Shown here in pieces: positions 34,583 to 42,608 of a DNA stretch of 64,000 bases. Below the pieces are notes generated by a model, which saw only the letters and a list, made by a program, of their open reading frames with translations, did not search any database and was not told the origin of the DNA. The stretch comes from Oscillibacter sp. (GTDB lineage: Bacteria; Bacillota; Clostridia; Oscillospirales; Oscillospiraceae): assembly GCA_003539495.1 (NCBI GenBank), contig DPPB01000020.1, positions 72,946 to 136,945 of the forward strand, read 5' to 3'. How positions within the stretch are numbered: the first letter of the stretch is position 1; each line of letters begins with the position of its first letter. The position numbers and the translations under genes were made by a program.

Positions 34583-34612
34583 AAAAATAAGAAAAATGCA
34601 GGAGGGGATTTC

Positions 34613-35245
34613 ATGCAAAAGCTCACCGCCATGCAGCAGAAGATATATGACTATATTGCCAATGCCGTCCGCACCCAAGGCTACCCGCCCTCTGTCCGGG
34701 AGATCGGGGAGGCCGTGGGGCTGAAGTCGCCGTCAACGGTTCATTTTCATATTAAGCATCTGGAGGAGCTGGGCTACATCACAAAGAGCGGCCGCAAGGG
34801 CCGCGCCCTGACACTGACGGAGTGGGAAAGCCCGGCTGCTATAGCTGCAGCATCCCGGGAGCCGGAGGCTCCGGCCGGTCGTGTGCCGGTGCTGGGGGAT
34901 GTGGCCGCCGGCACGCCGATTTTGGCCCAGGAGCATATAGACGATTATATTCCCTTTGACACCCAGGGGCGGGACGGAGAGTATTTTGCCCTGCGAGTCC
35001 GGGGCGAGTCTATGCTGAACGCCGGCATTCTGCCCGGGGACCTGGTGGTAGTGCATCAGCAGCCCACAGCCCATAACGGCGAGATCGTGGTGGCCCTGCT
35101 GGAGGATGAGGCTACGGTGAAACGTCTTTCCCGCAGAAATGGAGAGGTTTGGCTTTTGCCGGAAAATGAAGCGTACAGCCCTATTGACGGACGCCATGCC
35201 TCCATTTTGGGCAAGGTGGCCGCCGTTGTGCGCACCTATTCCTGA
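34613..35245 (+). CDS. lexA: SOS repressor LexA
   Basis: 210 aa. N-terminal winged helix (residues 1-70, Y-P-P-S-V-R-E-I-G-E-A-V-G-L-K-S-P-S-T-V), Ala-Gly cleavage site in V-A-A-G-T-P, catalytic serine in R-G-E-S-M and lysine in A-T-V-K-R-L. Start ATG 34613 with AGGAGGGG upstream; a longer frame starting at 34505 has no Shine-Dalgarno and would run through the SOS box. Confidence 0.96.
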   Translation: MQKLTAMQQKIYDYIANAVRTQGYPPSVREIGEAVGLKSPSTVHFHIKHLEELGYITKSGRKGRALTLTEWESPAAIAAASREPEAPAGRVPVLGDVAAGTPILAQEHIDDYIPFDTQGRDGEYFALRVRGESMLNAGILPGDLVVVHQQPTAHNGEIVVALLEDEATVKRLSRRNGEVWLLPENEAYSPIDGRHASILGKVAAVVRTYS

Positions 35246-35253
35246 GAAAGGTA

Positions 35254-35287
35254 AAATCCCCGCTGCGTGTAAGCGCGGCGGGGATTT
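35254..35287 (+). terminator. terminator of lexA
   Basis: AAATCCCCGC ... GCGGGGATTT-type stem right after the lexA stop. Confidence 0.85.
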
Positions 35288-35375
35288 AGAATGTCGATAA
35301 GGTGGTAACATTACGTCACCGATAAGGAAGCGTGAGGGAAAATAAAGAAGGATGTCCCCCACTGTTAAAATCGGC

Positions 35376-35407
35376 AGCTATTGAAGCGTTCATGAAGCTT
35401 CAATAGC
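35376..35407. repeat. 12-bp perfect inverted repeat
   Basis: AGCTATTGAAGC (35376-35387) and GCTTCAATAGCT (35396-35407) around an 8-nt loop, in the gene-free stretch between lexA and ebfC; no T-run, so not an obvious terminator. Confidence 0.6.
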
Positions 35408-35447
35408 TTAGGCAATAGGGACGAAAAGCATTTTTCGAATCAAAGCA

Positions 35448-35478
35448 ATTCCCGCAGCGCATAAGTCGCTGCGGGAAT
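35448..35478 (-). terminator. terminator of the dnaX-ebfC transcript
   Basis: ATTCCCGCAGCG / CGCTGCGGGAAT stem, 17 nt beyond the ebfC stop on the minus strand. Confidence 0.75.
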
Positions 35479-35494
35479 CCTTGTGTTTTGGGCT

Positions 35495-35860
35495 TTACAG
35501 GCCGAAGCCGGGGATGTTCAGTCCACCGGTAAGGCTCTGCATGCTGCTCTCCATGGCGTCCTCTGCCTGGCGCATGGCCTCGTTCACGGCGGAGATCACC
35601 AGGTCCTGAAGCATTTCCACGTCCTCGGGGTCCACTGCCTCCGGCTGGATGGTCAACTCTGTAAGCTGGCGCTTGCCGCTGACTGTGGCCTTCACAACAC
35701 CGCCGCCTGCGGTGGCAGAGAAGGTGGCGTTTTCCACATCGGCCTGAGCCTTTTCCATTTCCTGCTGCATCTTCAAAATCTTTTGCTGCATTTGCTGCTG
35801 CTGGCGCATCATGCCGGCGCCGCCGGTGAATCCGCCTCTTGCGCTGTAACCTTTTGCCAT
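35495..35860 (-). CDS. ebfC: YbaB/EbfC-family nucleoid-associated protein
   Basis: 121 aa. It dimerises and binds DNA non-specifically. A Gln/Met-rich coiled coil (residues 15-45), then V-K-A-T-V-S-G-K-R-Q-L-T-E-L-T-I. Start M-A-K-G-Y at 35860 with AAGGAG upstream. It follows dnaX by 13 nt; recR, the usual third gene, is absent here. Confidence 0.93.
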   Translation of the reverse strand: MAKGYSARGGFTGGAGMMRQQQQMQQKILKMQQEMEKAQADVENATFSATAGGGVVKATVSGKRQLTELTIQPEAVDPEDVEMLQDLVISAVNEAMRQAEDAMESSMQSLTGGLNIPGFGL

Positions 35861-35873
35861 TTTGCTACGCTCC

Positions 35874-37679
35874 TTATTTGATATTAAAATTGTCCAGCCG
35901 GTCGCCTTCAACCAGCAATTCGTTCATGCGGTCTGTACCTGCAAGGGCCGATTCCCAGGGAGGGATCTGCTCCGGATGCGGCTGTGCCTGCTTCGATATA
36001 CCTTCGGGGGCGGGCGGTGTAGTATTTTTCTGCTTGGGTGCAGATGGCGTACTATGATGTTTTTCGGATTTCTGCACGGTTCCCAGGGTAAAAACCAGAC
36101 GCACCGGACAGCCGGCTTCTTTTTCGGTGACGCGACAGAGAACCTCATTGACCTCCGGACAATCCAGGTAATTTTTTACCATCTCGTCTCGGCAGACAAC
36201 GGTCAGCACGCCGTCTGACAGCGTACCGGAGGCGCCATTGAGAAACACGCGTTTATCCACCCGCAGGGCAGCCTTGTAATGCTCCTTCAGCCGATCCCAA
36301 ATGCCGCTGTCGCCCCCTGTGGGGGAGGTCTTTGGCTGAGGGACGGGTGTGATCGGCTCCGGCTTTGGAGCTTGTGCCTGGGGAGCGGGATCAGCCTTGG
36401 GCTCCGGTTTGGGAGATGCAGGAGCTGTTGGGGCAGGGGACTCTGTCCGGGCCGGCGCTGCGGGGACCGGGGGTGGGGCCTGGGTCTGCGGTGCAGCCGG
36501 TGCCGCAGGGGCAGCGGAGATCGGGACCGCAAGGCCCTTGGCGGCCGCCTTTTCCAGCCGCTCCAGGCGGGCGGTGAGGGCGGACAGGTCACCGCAGAGG
36601 CTCTCGTCGCACAGCTTCATAAGGCAAAGCTCTGCCTCCGTGCGGAGACTGCCGCTGCCGTTGAGGGCGGCTTGGGTCTGCCCCAGCACATCAAGCAGAT
36701 ATATAAGCCGATGGCCGCTGGCTAATTCACCCAGAGCGGCCAGGGTGTTTTCGTCATACAGCCCCGTCAGCAGGGCTGCACCCCCCTGGGGCGCGGTGCG
36801 ACGAATCAGCAGATCCCGGCCCAGATCCGAAAGCTCCCGCAAAAGGGCCGCAATATCCTTACCGTCCCGATAGAGCCTGTCAAAATGCAGCAGCGCATCC
36901 TGGGTGCTGCGCCGGAGGATAAACTCCATGAGCTGAGCGGTTTGCACGCCGCCCGCCAGCCCCAAAAGCTCCAGGATCGCAGCGCTGTTCAGCGTACCCT
37001 CAAAGCTGCGGCACTGGTCCAGCAGACTCAGGGCATCCCGCATGGCGCCGTTTGCCATCCGGGCCAAAATGTCCGCTCCGTCGGGGGAGAGGTCGATGTG
37101 CTCCTCCCCGGCGATATAGAGCAGCTGCCGGGCGATGTCCTGAGGGAGGATCCGCTTAAAGGAAAAGCGCTGACAGCGGGAAAGGATGGTGGCCGGGACC
37201 TTGTGCAGCTCCGTGGTGGCCAGGATGAATACCAGATGCTCCGGCGGCTCCTCCAAAATCTTCAGCAGGGCGTTGAAGGCCGGGGTGGAGAGCATATGCA
37301 CCTCGTCGATAATGTACACACGCTTTTTCAGCACCGAGGGGGTATACACCGCCTCCTCCCGAAGGGCCCGAACATTGTCCACACCATTGTTGCTGGCGGC
37401 ATCCAGCTCGGTGATGTCCAGGAGCTTGCCCGCATCAATACCCCGGCAGGACTCGCATTGGTTGCAGGGAGCGCCGTCCACAGGGTGCAGGCAGTTGATG
37501 GCCTTGGCCAGGATCCGGGCGCAGGTGGTCTTGCCGGTACCCCGGGTGCCGGTGAAAAGGTAGGCGTGGCCGGTGCGGCCCTCAGCCACCTGGCGCTGGA
37601 GGGTATCGGTGATGTGCTGCTGACCGACCACCTGGGAAAAGGTGATGGGCCGCCACTTGCGGTAGAGTGCCTGATACAT
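35874..37679 (-). CDS. dnaX: DNA polymerase III tau/gamma subunit
   Basis: 601 aa; clamp-loader ATPase and polymerase organiser. P-loop G-T-R-G-T-G-K-T-T, zinc cysteines (C-L-H ... C-N-Q-C-E-S-C), D-E-V-H-M-L Walker B and the S-R-C-Q sensor. Residues about 400-480 are a Pro/Ala-rich linker; a C-terminal tau domain follows. Start M-Y-Q-A-L-Y-R-K-W-R-P with GGGAGG. Confidence 0.96.
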   Translation of the reverse strand: MYQALYRKWRPITFSQVVGQQHITDTLQRQVAEGRTGHAYLFTGTRGTGKTTCARILAKAINCLHPVDGAPCNQCESCRGIDAGKLLDITELDAASNNGVDNVRALREEAVYTPSVLKKRVYIIDEVHMLSTPAFNALLKILEEPPEHLVFILATTELHKVPATILSRCQRFSFKRILPQDIARQLLYIAGEEHIDLSPDGADILARMANGAMRDALSLLDQCRSFEGTLNSAAILELLGLAGGVQTAQLMEFILRRSTQDALLHFDRLYRDGKDIAALLRELSDLGRDLLIRRTAPQGGAALLTGLYDENTLAALGELASGHRLIYLLDVLGQTQAALNGSGSLRTEAELCLMKLCDESLCGDLSALTARLERLEKAAAKGLAVPISAAPAAPAAPQTQAPPPVPAAPARTESPAPTAPASPKPEPKADPAPQAQAPKPEPITPVPQPKTSPTGGDSGIWDRLKEHYKAALRVDKRVFLNGASGTLSDGVLTVVCRDEMVKNYLDCPEVNEVLCRVTEKEAGCPVRLVFTLGTVQKSEKHHSTPSAPKQKNTTPPAPEGISKQAQPHPEQIPPWESALAGTDRMNELLVEGDRLDNFNIK

Positions 37680-37698
37680 GGACCTGCCTCCCTTAATA

Positions 37699-37735
37699 AA
37701 AGCATCGCGGAGCTCGCATCCGCAGGCGCGAAAAA
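37699..37735. repeat. dispersed intergenic repeat, copy 4
   Basis: AGCATCGCGGAGCTCGCATC-like block followed by CGCAGGCG and an A-run; a diverged copy of the family, between the SRP RNA and dnaX. Confidence 0.45.
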
Positions 37736-37774
37736 ACAAACCTTTTAGCAAAAACTTGATTTGGAATTTTCACT

Positions 37775-37925
37775 AAAAAGGATAGTCCTCCCCATGAAGC
37801 CACAGAGCCGGCGCCCTTGCGGCACATGGATGATCCCTCTTAATGCTGCTCGGTTCCCCGCCTGACATGATTCGTGGGTATCCATTGCGCAAGACCGGCT
37901 CCGCAGCTTCACACGGAGGACTGTC
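37775..37925 (-). ncRNA. ffs: signal recognition particle RNA (4.5S/scRNA type)
   Basis: Read on the minus strand, it contains the SRP S-domain signature ATGTCAGGCGGGGAACCGAG followed by CAGCATTAAG. The ends pair (AGTCCTCCGTGTGAAGC with GCTTCATGGGGAGGACT), then TTTTT. The long helix GCGGAGCCGG... / ...GCCGGCTCTG is also visible. Its place upstream of dnaX-ebfC matches the scr-dnaX order of Firmicutes. Exact ends are approximate. Confidence 0.88.
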
Positions 37926-38608
37926 AATAAATTCATTTTACTACAAGTTGGGGCGTTTGGCAACAGGAAAAAAGAAGATGTGGGTGTAATCACAAAAAAT
38001 TCACAAGGGAAGCCTTGCATTTTTTGAAAAATGGGATAAGATAAATAGGATAAGAGGGATGCCACGGCACAAGAAGTGCGGTGGGGGCGGGACGATGTAG
38101 GCATCGTCCCCTACGCACCGTTTAGCGATAGAAATTCGTAGGGTGCGATGACCCTGTTGCGGTGCCCAAAATTTTTGCGCTGCCTTACGGCGAACGCTTA
38201 AAATTTTGACCGCGGCCACTCGCTCATCTCGCTTCATCCGCCACCGGCGGCGCTCGATTCGCTCCCCTCATCGCGCCGCGCGGTAGACGCAGAGGGCCGC
38301 CCTGTTAGGACGGGCAGCACAAGCGTGGAGCGCGTCGCGGTGGATAGAGCTGGAGATAATGCGAAGGCACGAAACGGATCTGAACTGTTTTATTCGCAGG
38401 GTCGAAAGGCCCCAATACATTCCGCACCACGCCTGCGTAAGGAATCCAAAAACATTGATTTTAGCGGTGTTCTTTGGACACCTTCTGTCGCTGGTGACAG
38501 AAGGTGCCCCGCCGGAGGCATTTGCGCAACAAGAGGTGCGGATGACCTATTGAAATTTGTTTATACATTATATTTTTACATATAAAAGTCAGAAAGGAAG
38601 CACGATTT
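37926..38608. other. 683-bp gene-free region with repeat remnants
   Basis: No ORF with a Shine-Dalgarno or family pattern. It holds a GACGATG-TAGG-CATCGTC palindrome followed by CCCCTACG (about 38090-38116), typical of clostridial intergenic repeats, and a perfect 11-bp hairpin CACCTTCTGTC / GACAGAAGGTG (38479-38506). The last 60 bp are AT-rich with TTGAAA and TATTTT boxes that could drive the COG0523 pair. Confidence 0.6.
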
Positions 38609-39751
38609 ATGACTAAGATTGATATTGTGTCCGGCTTTTTGGGCGCAGGGAAAACCACGCTCATTAAGAAGATGCTGTCGGAGGCCTATCAGGGTGAGAA
38701 GCTGGTACTCATTGAAAATGAATTCGGGGAGATCAGCATCGATGGCGGTTTTTTGAAGGATGCCGGGGTGCAGATCAGCGAGATGTCCTCCGGGTGCATC
38801 TGCTGCTCCCTGGTGGGCGACTTTGGCCGGGCGCTGGTGGATGTGCAGAAGCAGTTCAGCCCGGATCGCATCCTCATTGAGCCCTCGGGCGTGGGGAAGC
38901 TGTCCGATGTGATCCTGGCGGTGGAGAACACCGTGAAGGATGCGCCGGAGATGAAGCTGAACAGCTTTGTCACCGTGGCGGATGCCTCTAAGGTAAAGGT
39001 ATACATGAAGAACTTCGGTGAGTTTTACAACAACCAGATCGAGACCGCCGGAACCATCATTCTCAGCCGCACCCAAAAGGTCAGCCCCGAGAAGCTGGAG
39101 GCTGCCGTGGCCCTGCTGCGGGAGAAGAACCGGGATGCCGCCATCATCACCACCCCCTGGGACCAGCTGGACGGCAAGACCATTCTGGCCGCTATGGAGA
39201 AGGTGTCCCTGGCGGACGAGCTGATGGAGCGCATCCGGGCCGAGCATGAGGCCGAGGAGGAAGAGCACCACCATCATCACCATGACCATGATGACCACGA
39301 GGAGCACGAGCATCATCATGACCATGACCATCACGACCATGACGAGGACGGGGAGCACGAGCATCATCACCACGACCACGATGCATCCTGCCATGACCAT
39401 GAACACGAGCATCATCACCATCATGACGGCGAGTGCGACGACCCGGAGTGTGCCTGCCACCACCATCACCACCACGCCGACGAGGTGTTCACCAGCTGGG
39501 GCGCCGAGACACCCAAGGCATTTACCAAGGCGGACATTGACCGGATCCTTGCGGCCCTGGACGGCGGCGAATACGGCGCTATCCTGCGGGCCAAGGGCAT
39601 CGTACCCTGCGAGGGCGGAAAATGGCTGCACTTTGACTATGTGCCTCAGGAGCACGAGGTGCGCTTCGGCCCGGCGGACTATACCGGGCGGCTGTGCGTT
39701 ATCGGCTCCAATCTGGACGAGGGGAAGCTTGCAGAGCTGTTCGGCCTGTAA
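38609..39751 (+). CDS. COG0523 (CobW/ZNG1-like) metal-chaperone GTPase with His-rich insert
   Basis: 380 aa. G3E P-loop GTPase: G-F-L-G-A-G-K-T-T at residues 8-16, metal-site G-C-I-C-C at about 63-67 and E-P-S-G-V. Residues about 212-290 are almost only His, Asp and Glu (runs up to six His), a large metal-binding reservoir. A CobW C-terminal domain follows. COG0523 proteins deliver zinc or other metals to client enzymes. Its likely partner is the next gene, 12 nt downstream. The metal is not known. Confidence 0.9.
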   Translation: MTKIDIVSGFLGAGKTTLIKKMLSEAYQGEKLVLIENEFGEISIDGGFLKDAGVQISEMSSGCICCSLVGDFGRALVDVQKQFSPDRILIEPSGVGKLSDVILAVENTVKDAPEMKLNSFVTVADASKVKVYMKNFGEFYNNQIETAGTIILSRTQKVSPEKLEAAVALLREKNRDAAIITTPWDQLDGKTILAAMEKVSLADELMERIRAEHEAEEEEHHHHHHDHDDHEEHEHHHDHDHHDHDEDGEHEHHHHDHDASCHDHEHEHHHHHDGECDDPECACHHHHHHADEVFTSWGAETPKAFTKADIDRILAALDGGEYGAILRAKGIVPCEGGKWLHFDYVPQEHEVRFGPADYTGRLCVIGSNLDEGKLAELFGL

Positions 39752-39763
39752 GGGAGAAAAAAT

Positions 39764-40693
39764 ATGGACATTCCTGTATATCTCATTGCCGGGTTTCTGG
39801 ATGCCGGCAAGACGAATTTCATAAACGGCATCCTCAAGGACGGCTTTGCCGCCGAGGATAAGACCCTGCTCATTTGCTGCGAGGAGGGGGAGGAGGAATA
39901 CGATCCCCACGGGCTTTTCAATGTGTTCACCTACACGGTGGAGGATCAGGCGGAGCTGACGCCGGAGCTTTTTAAGAAGCTGGAAAAGCAGTACCGCCCC
40001 AAGCAGGTCATCATCGAGTACAACGGCATGTGGATGATGGAGCCCCTGTACCGAGACGGGCTGCCGGGAAACTGGATCCTGTATCAGATCATCTGCCTGA
40101 TGGACGCACGGACCTTTGAGCCATATCTGAAAAATATGGGACAGCTGGTGATGGAGAAGGTCTCCAACGCCGACATGCTTATTTTTAACCGCTGCAATGA
40201 GCAGCTTAGGACTCAACTGCGATCCAAAAACCTGCGCATGGCCAACCGTCGGGCGGACATTTATCTGGAAAATGAGGACGGCACCAGCGAGGAGTATGTG
40301 ACGGAGGATATGATGCCCTTTGACCTGTCCTCGGAACACCTGGAGGTGGCGGATGAGGACTACGGCATTTGGTATGTGGATCTGATGGATCACCCGGAGC
40401 GCTACGAGGGGATCAGCGTCACCTTTAAGGCACTGATGTGCCACTCCAAGAAGTTCAAGGGCGTGGATTGCCCGGGCCGCTTTGCCATGGTGTGCTGCGA
40501 GAACGACATGCAATTTTTGGCTCTGGTGTGCAAGGGTCAGGGCATGGACCGCTTCAAGAACCGGGATTGGGTGAAGATCCGTGCCACGGTGAAAAAGGAG
40601 CAGTGCGAGGCCTATCAGGGTGAGGGGCCGGTGCTGTATGTGGAGCGCATCAGCGCCTGTCAAAAGCCGGACCCGGAGACGGTGTCGTTCTGA
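39764..40693 (+). CDS. COG0523-like GTPase fused to YcgQ/TIGR03943-like C-terminal domain
   Basis: 309 aa. Residues 1-190: CobW-type N-terminus (G-F-L-D-A-G-K-T-N-F-I-N) but the C-x-C-C metal motif is replaced by L-L-I-C-C-E-E-G. Residues about 205-309 resemble the C-terminal domain of YcgQ (TIGR03943): R-Y-E-G-I-S-V-T-F-K-A ... R-F-A-M-V-C-C-E-N-D-M ... D-W-V-K-I-R-A-T-V. YcgQ-type proteins are separate in bacilli, where they neighbour COG0523 genes under Zur control, so this is a fusion of two partners. Zinc homeostasis is the inferred role. Confidence 0.8.
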   Translation: MDIPVYLIAGFLDAGKTNFINGILKDGFAAEDKTLLICCEEGEEEYDPHGLFNVFTYTVEDQAELTPELFKKLEKQYRPKQVIIEYNGMWMMEPLYRDGLPGNWILYQIICLMDARTFEPYLKNMGQLVMEKVSNADMLIFNRCNEQLRTQLRSKNLRMANRRADIYLENEDGTSEEYVTEDMMPFDLSSEHLEVADEDYGIWYVDLMDHPERYEGISVTFKALMCHSKKFKGVDCPGRFAMVCCENDMQFLALVCKGQGMDRFKNRDWVKIRATVKKEQCEAYQGEGPVLYVERISACQKPDPETVSF

Positions 40694-40760
40694 TTGGCAT
40701 AAAATTCCTGCGGAATTTCATGCCAAGGGGATTGCAGCCCGCTGCGCGCATAATTTTTGT

Positions 40761-40788
40761 GCCTGCGGGCGCAAACTCTGCGAGGCTT
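40761..40788. repeat. dispersed intergenic repeat, copy 5 (inverted)
   Basis: GCCTGCGGGCGCAAACTCTG then CGAGGCTT, the reverse complement of the block at 5320 and 32970. Confidence 0.5.
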
Positions 40789-40858
40789 GTTGCTGCCCGG
40801 AGGACACCCGGTGTAAATCACGGGTCTGAGCGGATAAGCGATTACGGGGCGGCAAACA

Positions 40859-40900
40859 AAATATCCCACGCAAGGCACAGCCTTGCGTGGGATATTTGCG
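40859..40900. terminator. bidirectional rho-independent terminator
   Basis: Perfect 17-bp stem AAATATCCCACGCAAGG / CCTTGCGTGGGATATTT with a 5-nt loop, between the convergent COG0523 pair and the cadherin-like gene. Confidence 0.93.
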
Positions 40901-40908
40901 TTTAGGGA

Positions 40909-42594
40909 TCACAGGTCATGGATGTCTCGCAGCAGCTCATCCAGGGGAAGATGGCGGAGGGTATTCTCCAAAGCTGCATCCGGCGCAGGCTCGGAGGGGT
41001 CAGCACCGGCTTCCCCGGCTTCCGAGGTGGAGGCTTCAGCCGCCGGCTCCGGGAGCGTAGACTCCGGGGCAGGGGTGCCGGCAGGAGACACCGGGACGTC
41101 GGCAGACAGGGACGGATCTTCCTGCGGGGGGGCAACGGGAAGCTGCTCAAGCTCGGGGGCAGTATCGGCCGCGGGAGTGGCATCGGGCGTAGCCTCCGGG
41201 GTGCCTTCATCCGCCGCGGGCTGGGACGCACCGGTATCGGGCAGAAGGCGCAGCTTTCTGCCGCGGCTGCCGGCTACCGAGGCAAAAACGATCAGCAGAA
41301 TCAGCAGCACCAGCGCCGCACCGCCGGCAATATACACATACAGCATGGGCACGGCCAGGGTTTCGCCGCTGTCGGTAAACACCGCACCGCTGAAGCGCTG
41401 AAGCGTCTCCGCCCGGGAATCGTAGGTATAGTAGCCATAGCTCCCGGCATCATCCATGAGGTACAGCACACAGAAATCCTTTAGGGAGGCGTCATTGTAG
41501 GTCCAGCCGTTGAGGGTCTGACCGAAGGCCTTTACAGTGGCCGGGGTAAGGCCGGGAACGGAGGAGAGCTCCTTAGGAATGTCCGTGTAAATATAAGTAA
41601 CGCTGCCGCAGAGGATGGGCAGATAGGGGGATTGCACGCCGGTGGTCTGGGAGAAGAGGTAGAAGCCCTGGGCGGAGGTTTTTTCGTCCATAAGATAGAC
41701 CAGGGTGCGCTTGCCGGAGACATCCGTCCAGATGGGGAGGGTATCACCGCTATAGGTGATGGGCTCGGCAGGGGCAAAGCCTGCAGGCGGCGTGACCTGA
41801 GACACATCCCTTACCACGCCCAGCCTTTGACCGTTATAATCCAAAAACAGCGTGGGGGCCTGGGCCACCTGGACGGTGATGGTGTAGGCTTTGGCGGAGC
41901 CGTCCTCGGCGGTGACTACCACGGATAGACTGGTCTCGCCGTCCTGAAGGGAGATGTCCCCATCCCCCTGGACCGTTGCCCGGGAATCCGACGGATTGGC
42001 GGTGATGGTGAGCCGGTCGGATTGGCTGGGAAGGGAGAGAGTGTACTCCGTAATGGCCGGGTCGAAGGCGGGGGTCAGGGTGCCGGCGCTGACGGTGAGG
42101 GAGGAGAGGGCGTTGTTGCTGCTGAGGGAGACGCCGGGGTTGTTACCGGTGCTGCTGTCGCCGCCGCTGGGAGTGGGGGCGGGGGCAGGTTCACTGTCGT
42201 CAGGCTCAGAGGCGGAGACGATGGACACCGAGGCGCTGCCGGAGGCGTCATAGTCCACGCCGGCGATGCAGTAGGATCCGGCAGAGATCCACACGGAGCC
42301 GGTGCCGGTGCTGTTGGCCCGGAACACCAGCTGATTGGTGCGGCTATCCCCCTCAAAGCCCATGGGGGCCGTGTCTCCGGACTCCAGAGTGAGGTTGCCG
42401 GACCAGGACACGGAGTAGGTCCACGCCTCCGAACCGGAGGGGACGGTGATAGAAAAGGCAACGGTCTTGCCCACGCTAACGCTGCCCTGGCCGGCGGAAA
42501 CGGAAATGCCGTCGGCAAAGCTCGTCTGCACCAGGCACAGGAGCATGGCGCCAGTCAGCAGCAAGCTGAGAGAGAATTTTCTGAAATGCTTCAT
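40909..42594 (-). CDS. secreted, membrane-anchored cadherin-like beta-sandwich protein
   Basis: 561 aa. Signal peptide (residues 1-28), an N-terminal Ig/cohesin-like domain (I-S-V-S-A-G-Q-G-S-V-S-V-G-K-T-V-A-F-S-I, to about 125), a cadherin-like domain (PF12733 type: L-S-S-L-T-V-S-A-G-T-L-T-P-A-F-D-P, about 165-250), a further extracellular region, one membrane helix at about 425-448, and an acidic Pro/Ala-rich tail of about 110 residues ending L-L-R-D-I-H-D-L. Start at 42594 with AGGTG. 14 nt after the dockerin enzyme gene; the two act at the surface together by inference. Confidence 0.8.
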   Translation of the reverse strand: MKHFRKFSLSLLLTGAMLLCLVQTSFADGISVSAGQGSVSVGKTVAFSITVPSGSEAWTYSVSWSGNLTLESGDTAPMGFEGDSRTNQLVFRANSTGTGSVWISAGSYCIAGVDYDASGSASVSIVSASEPDDSEPAPAPTPSGGDSSTGNNPGVSLSSNNALSSLTVSAGTLTPAFDPAITEYTLSLPSQSDRLTITANPSDSRATVQGDGDISLQDGETSLSVVVTAEDGSAKAYTITVQVAQAPTLFLDYNGQRLGVVRDVSQVTPPAGFAPAEPITYSGDTLPIWTDVSGKRTLVYLMDEKTSAQGFYLFSQTTGVQSPYLPILCGSVTYIYTDIPKELSSVPGLTPATVKAFGQTLNGWTYNDASLKDFCVLYLMDDAGSYGYYTYDSRAETLQRFSGAVFTDSGETLAVPMLYVYIAGGAALVLLILLIVFASVAGSRGRKLRLLPDTGASQPAADEGTPEATPDATPAADTAPELEQLPVAPPQEDPSLSADVPVSPAGTPAPESTLPEPAAEASTSEAGEAGADPSEPAPDAALENTLRHLPLDELLRDIHDL

Positions 42595-42608
42595 AAAACA
42601 CCTGCTTT

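Noticed and set aside
38576..40663. 695-codon open frame opposite the COG0523 genes
   Set aside because: It arises from the codon bias and the His-codon-rich insert of the plus-strand genes; low-complexity Val/Met runs mark it as a shadow.
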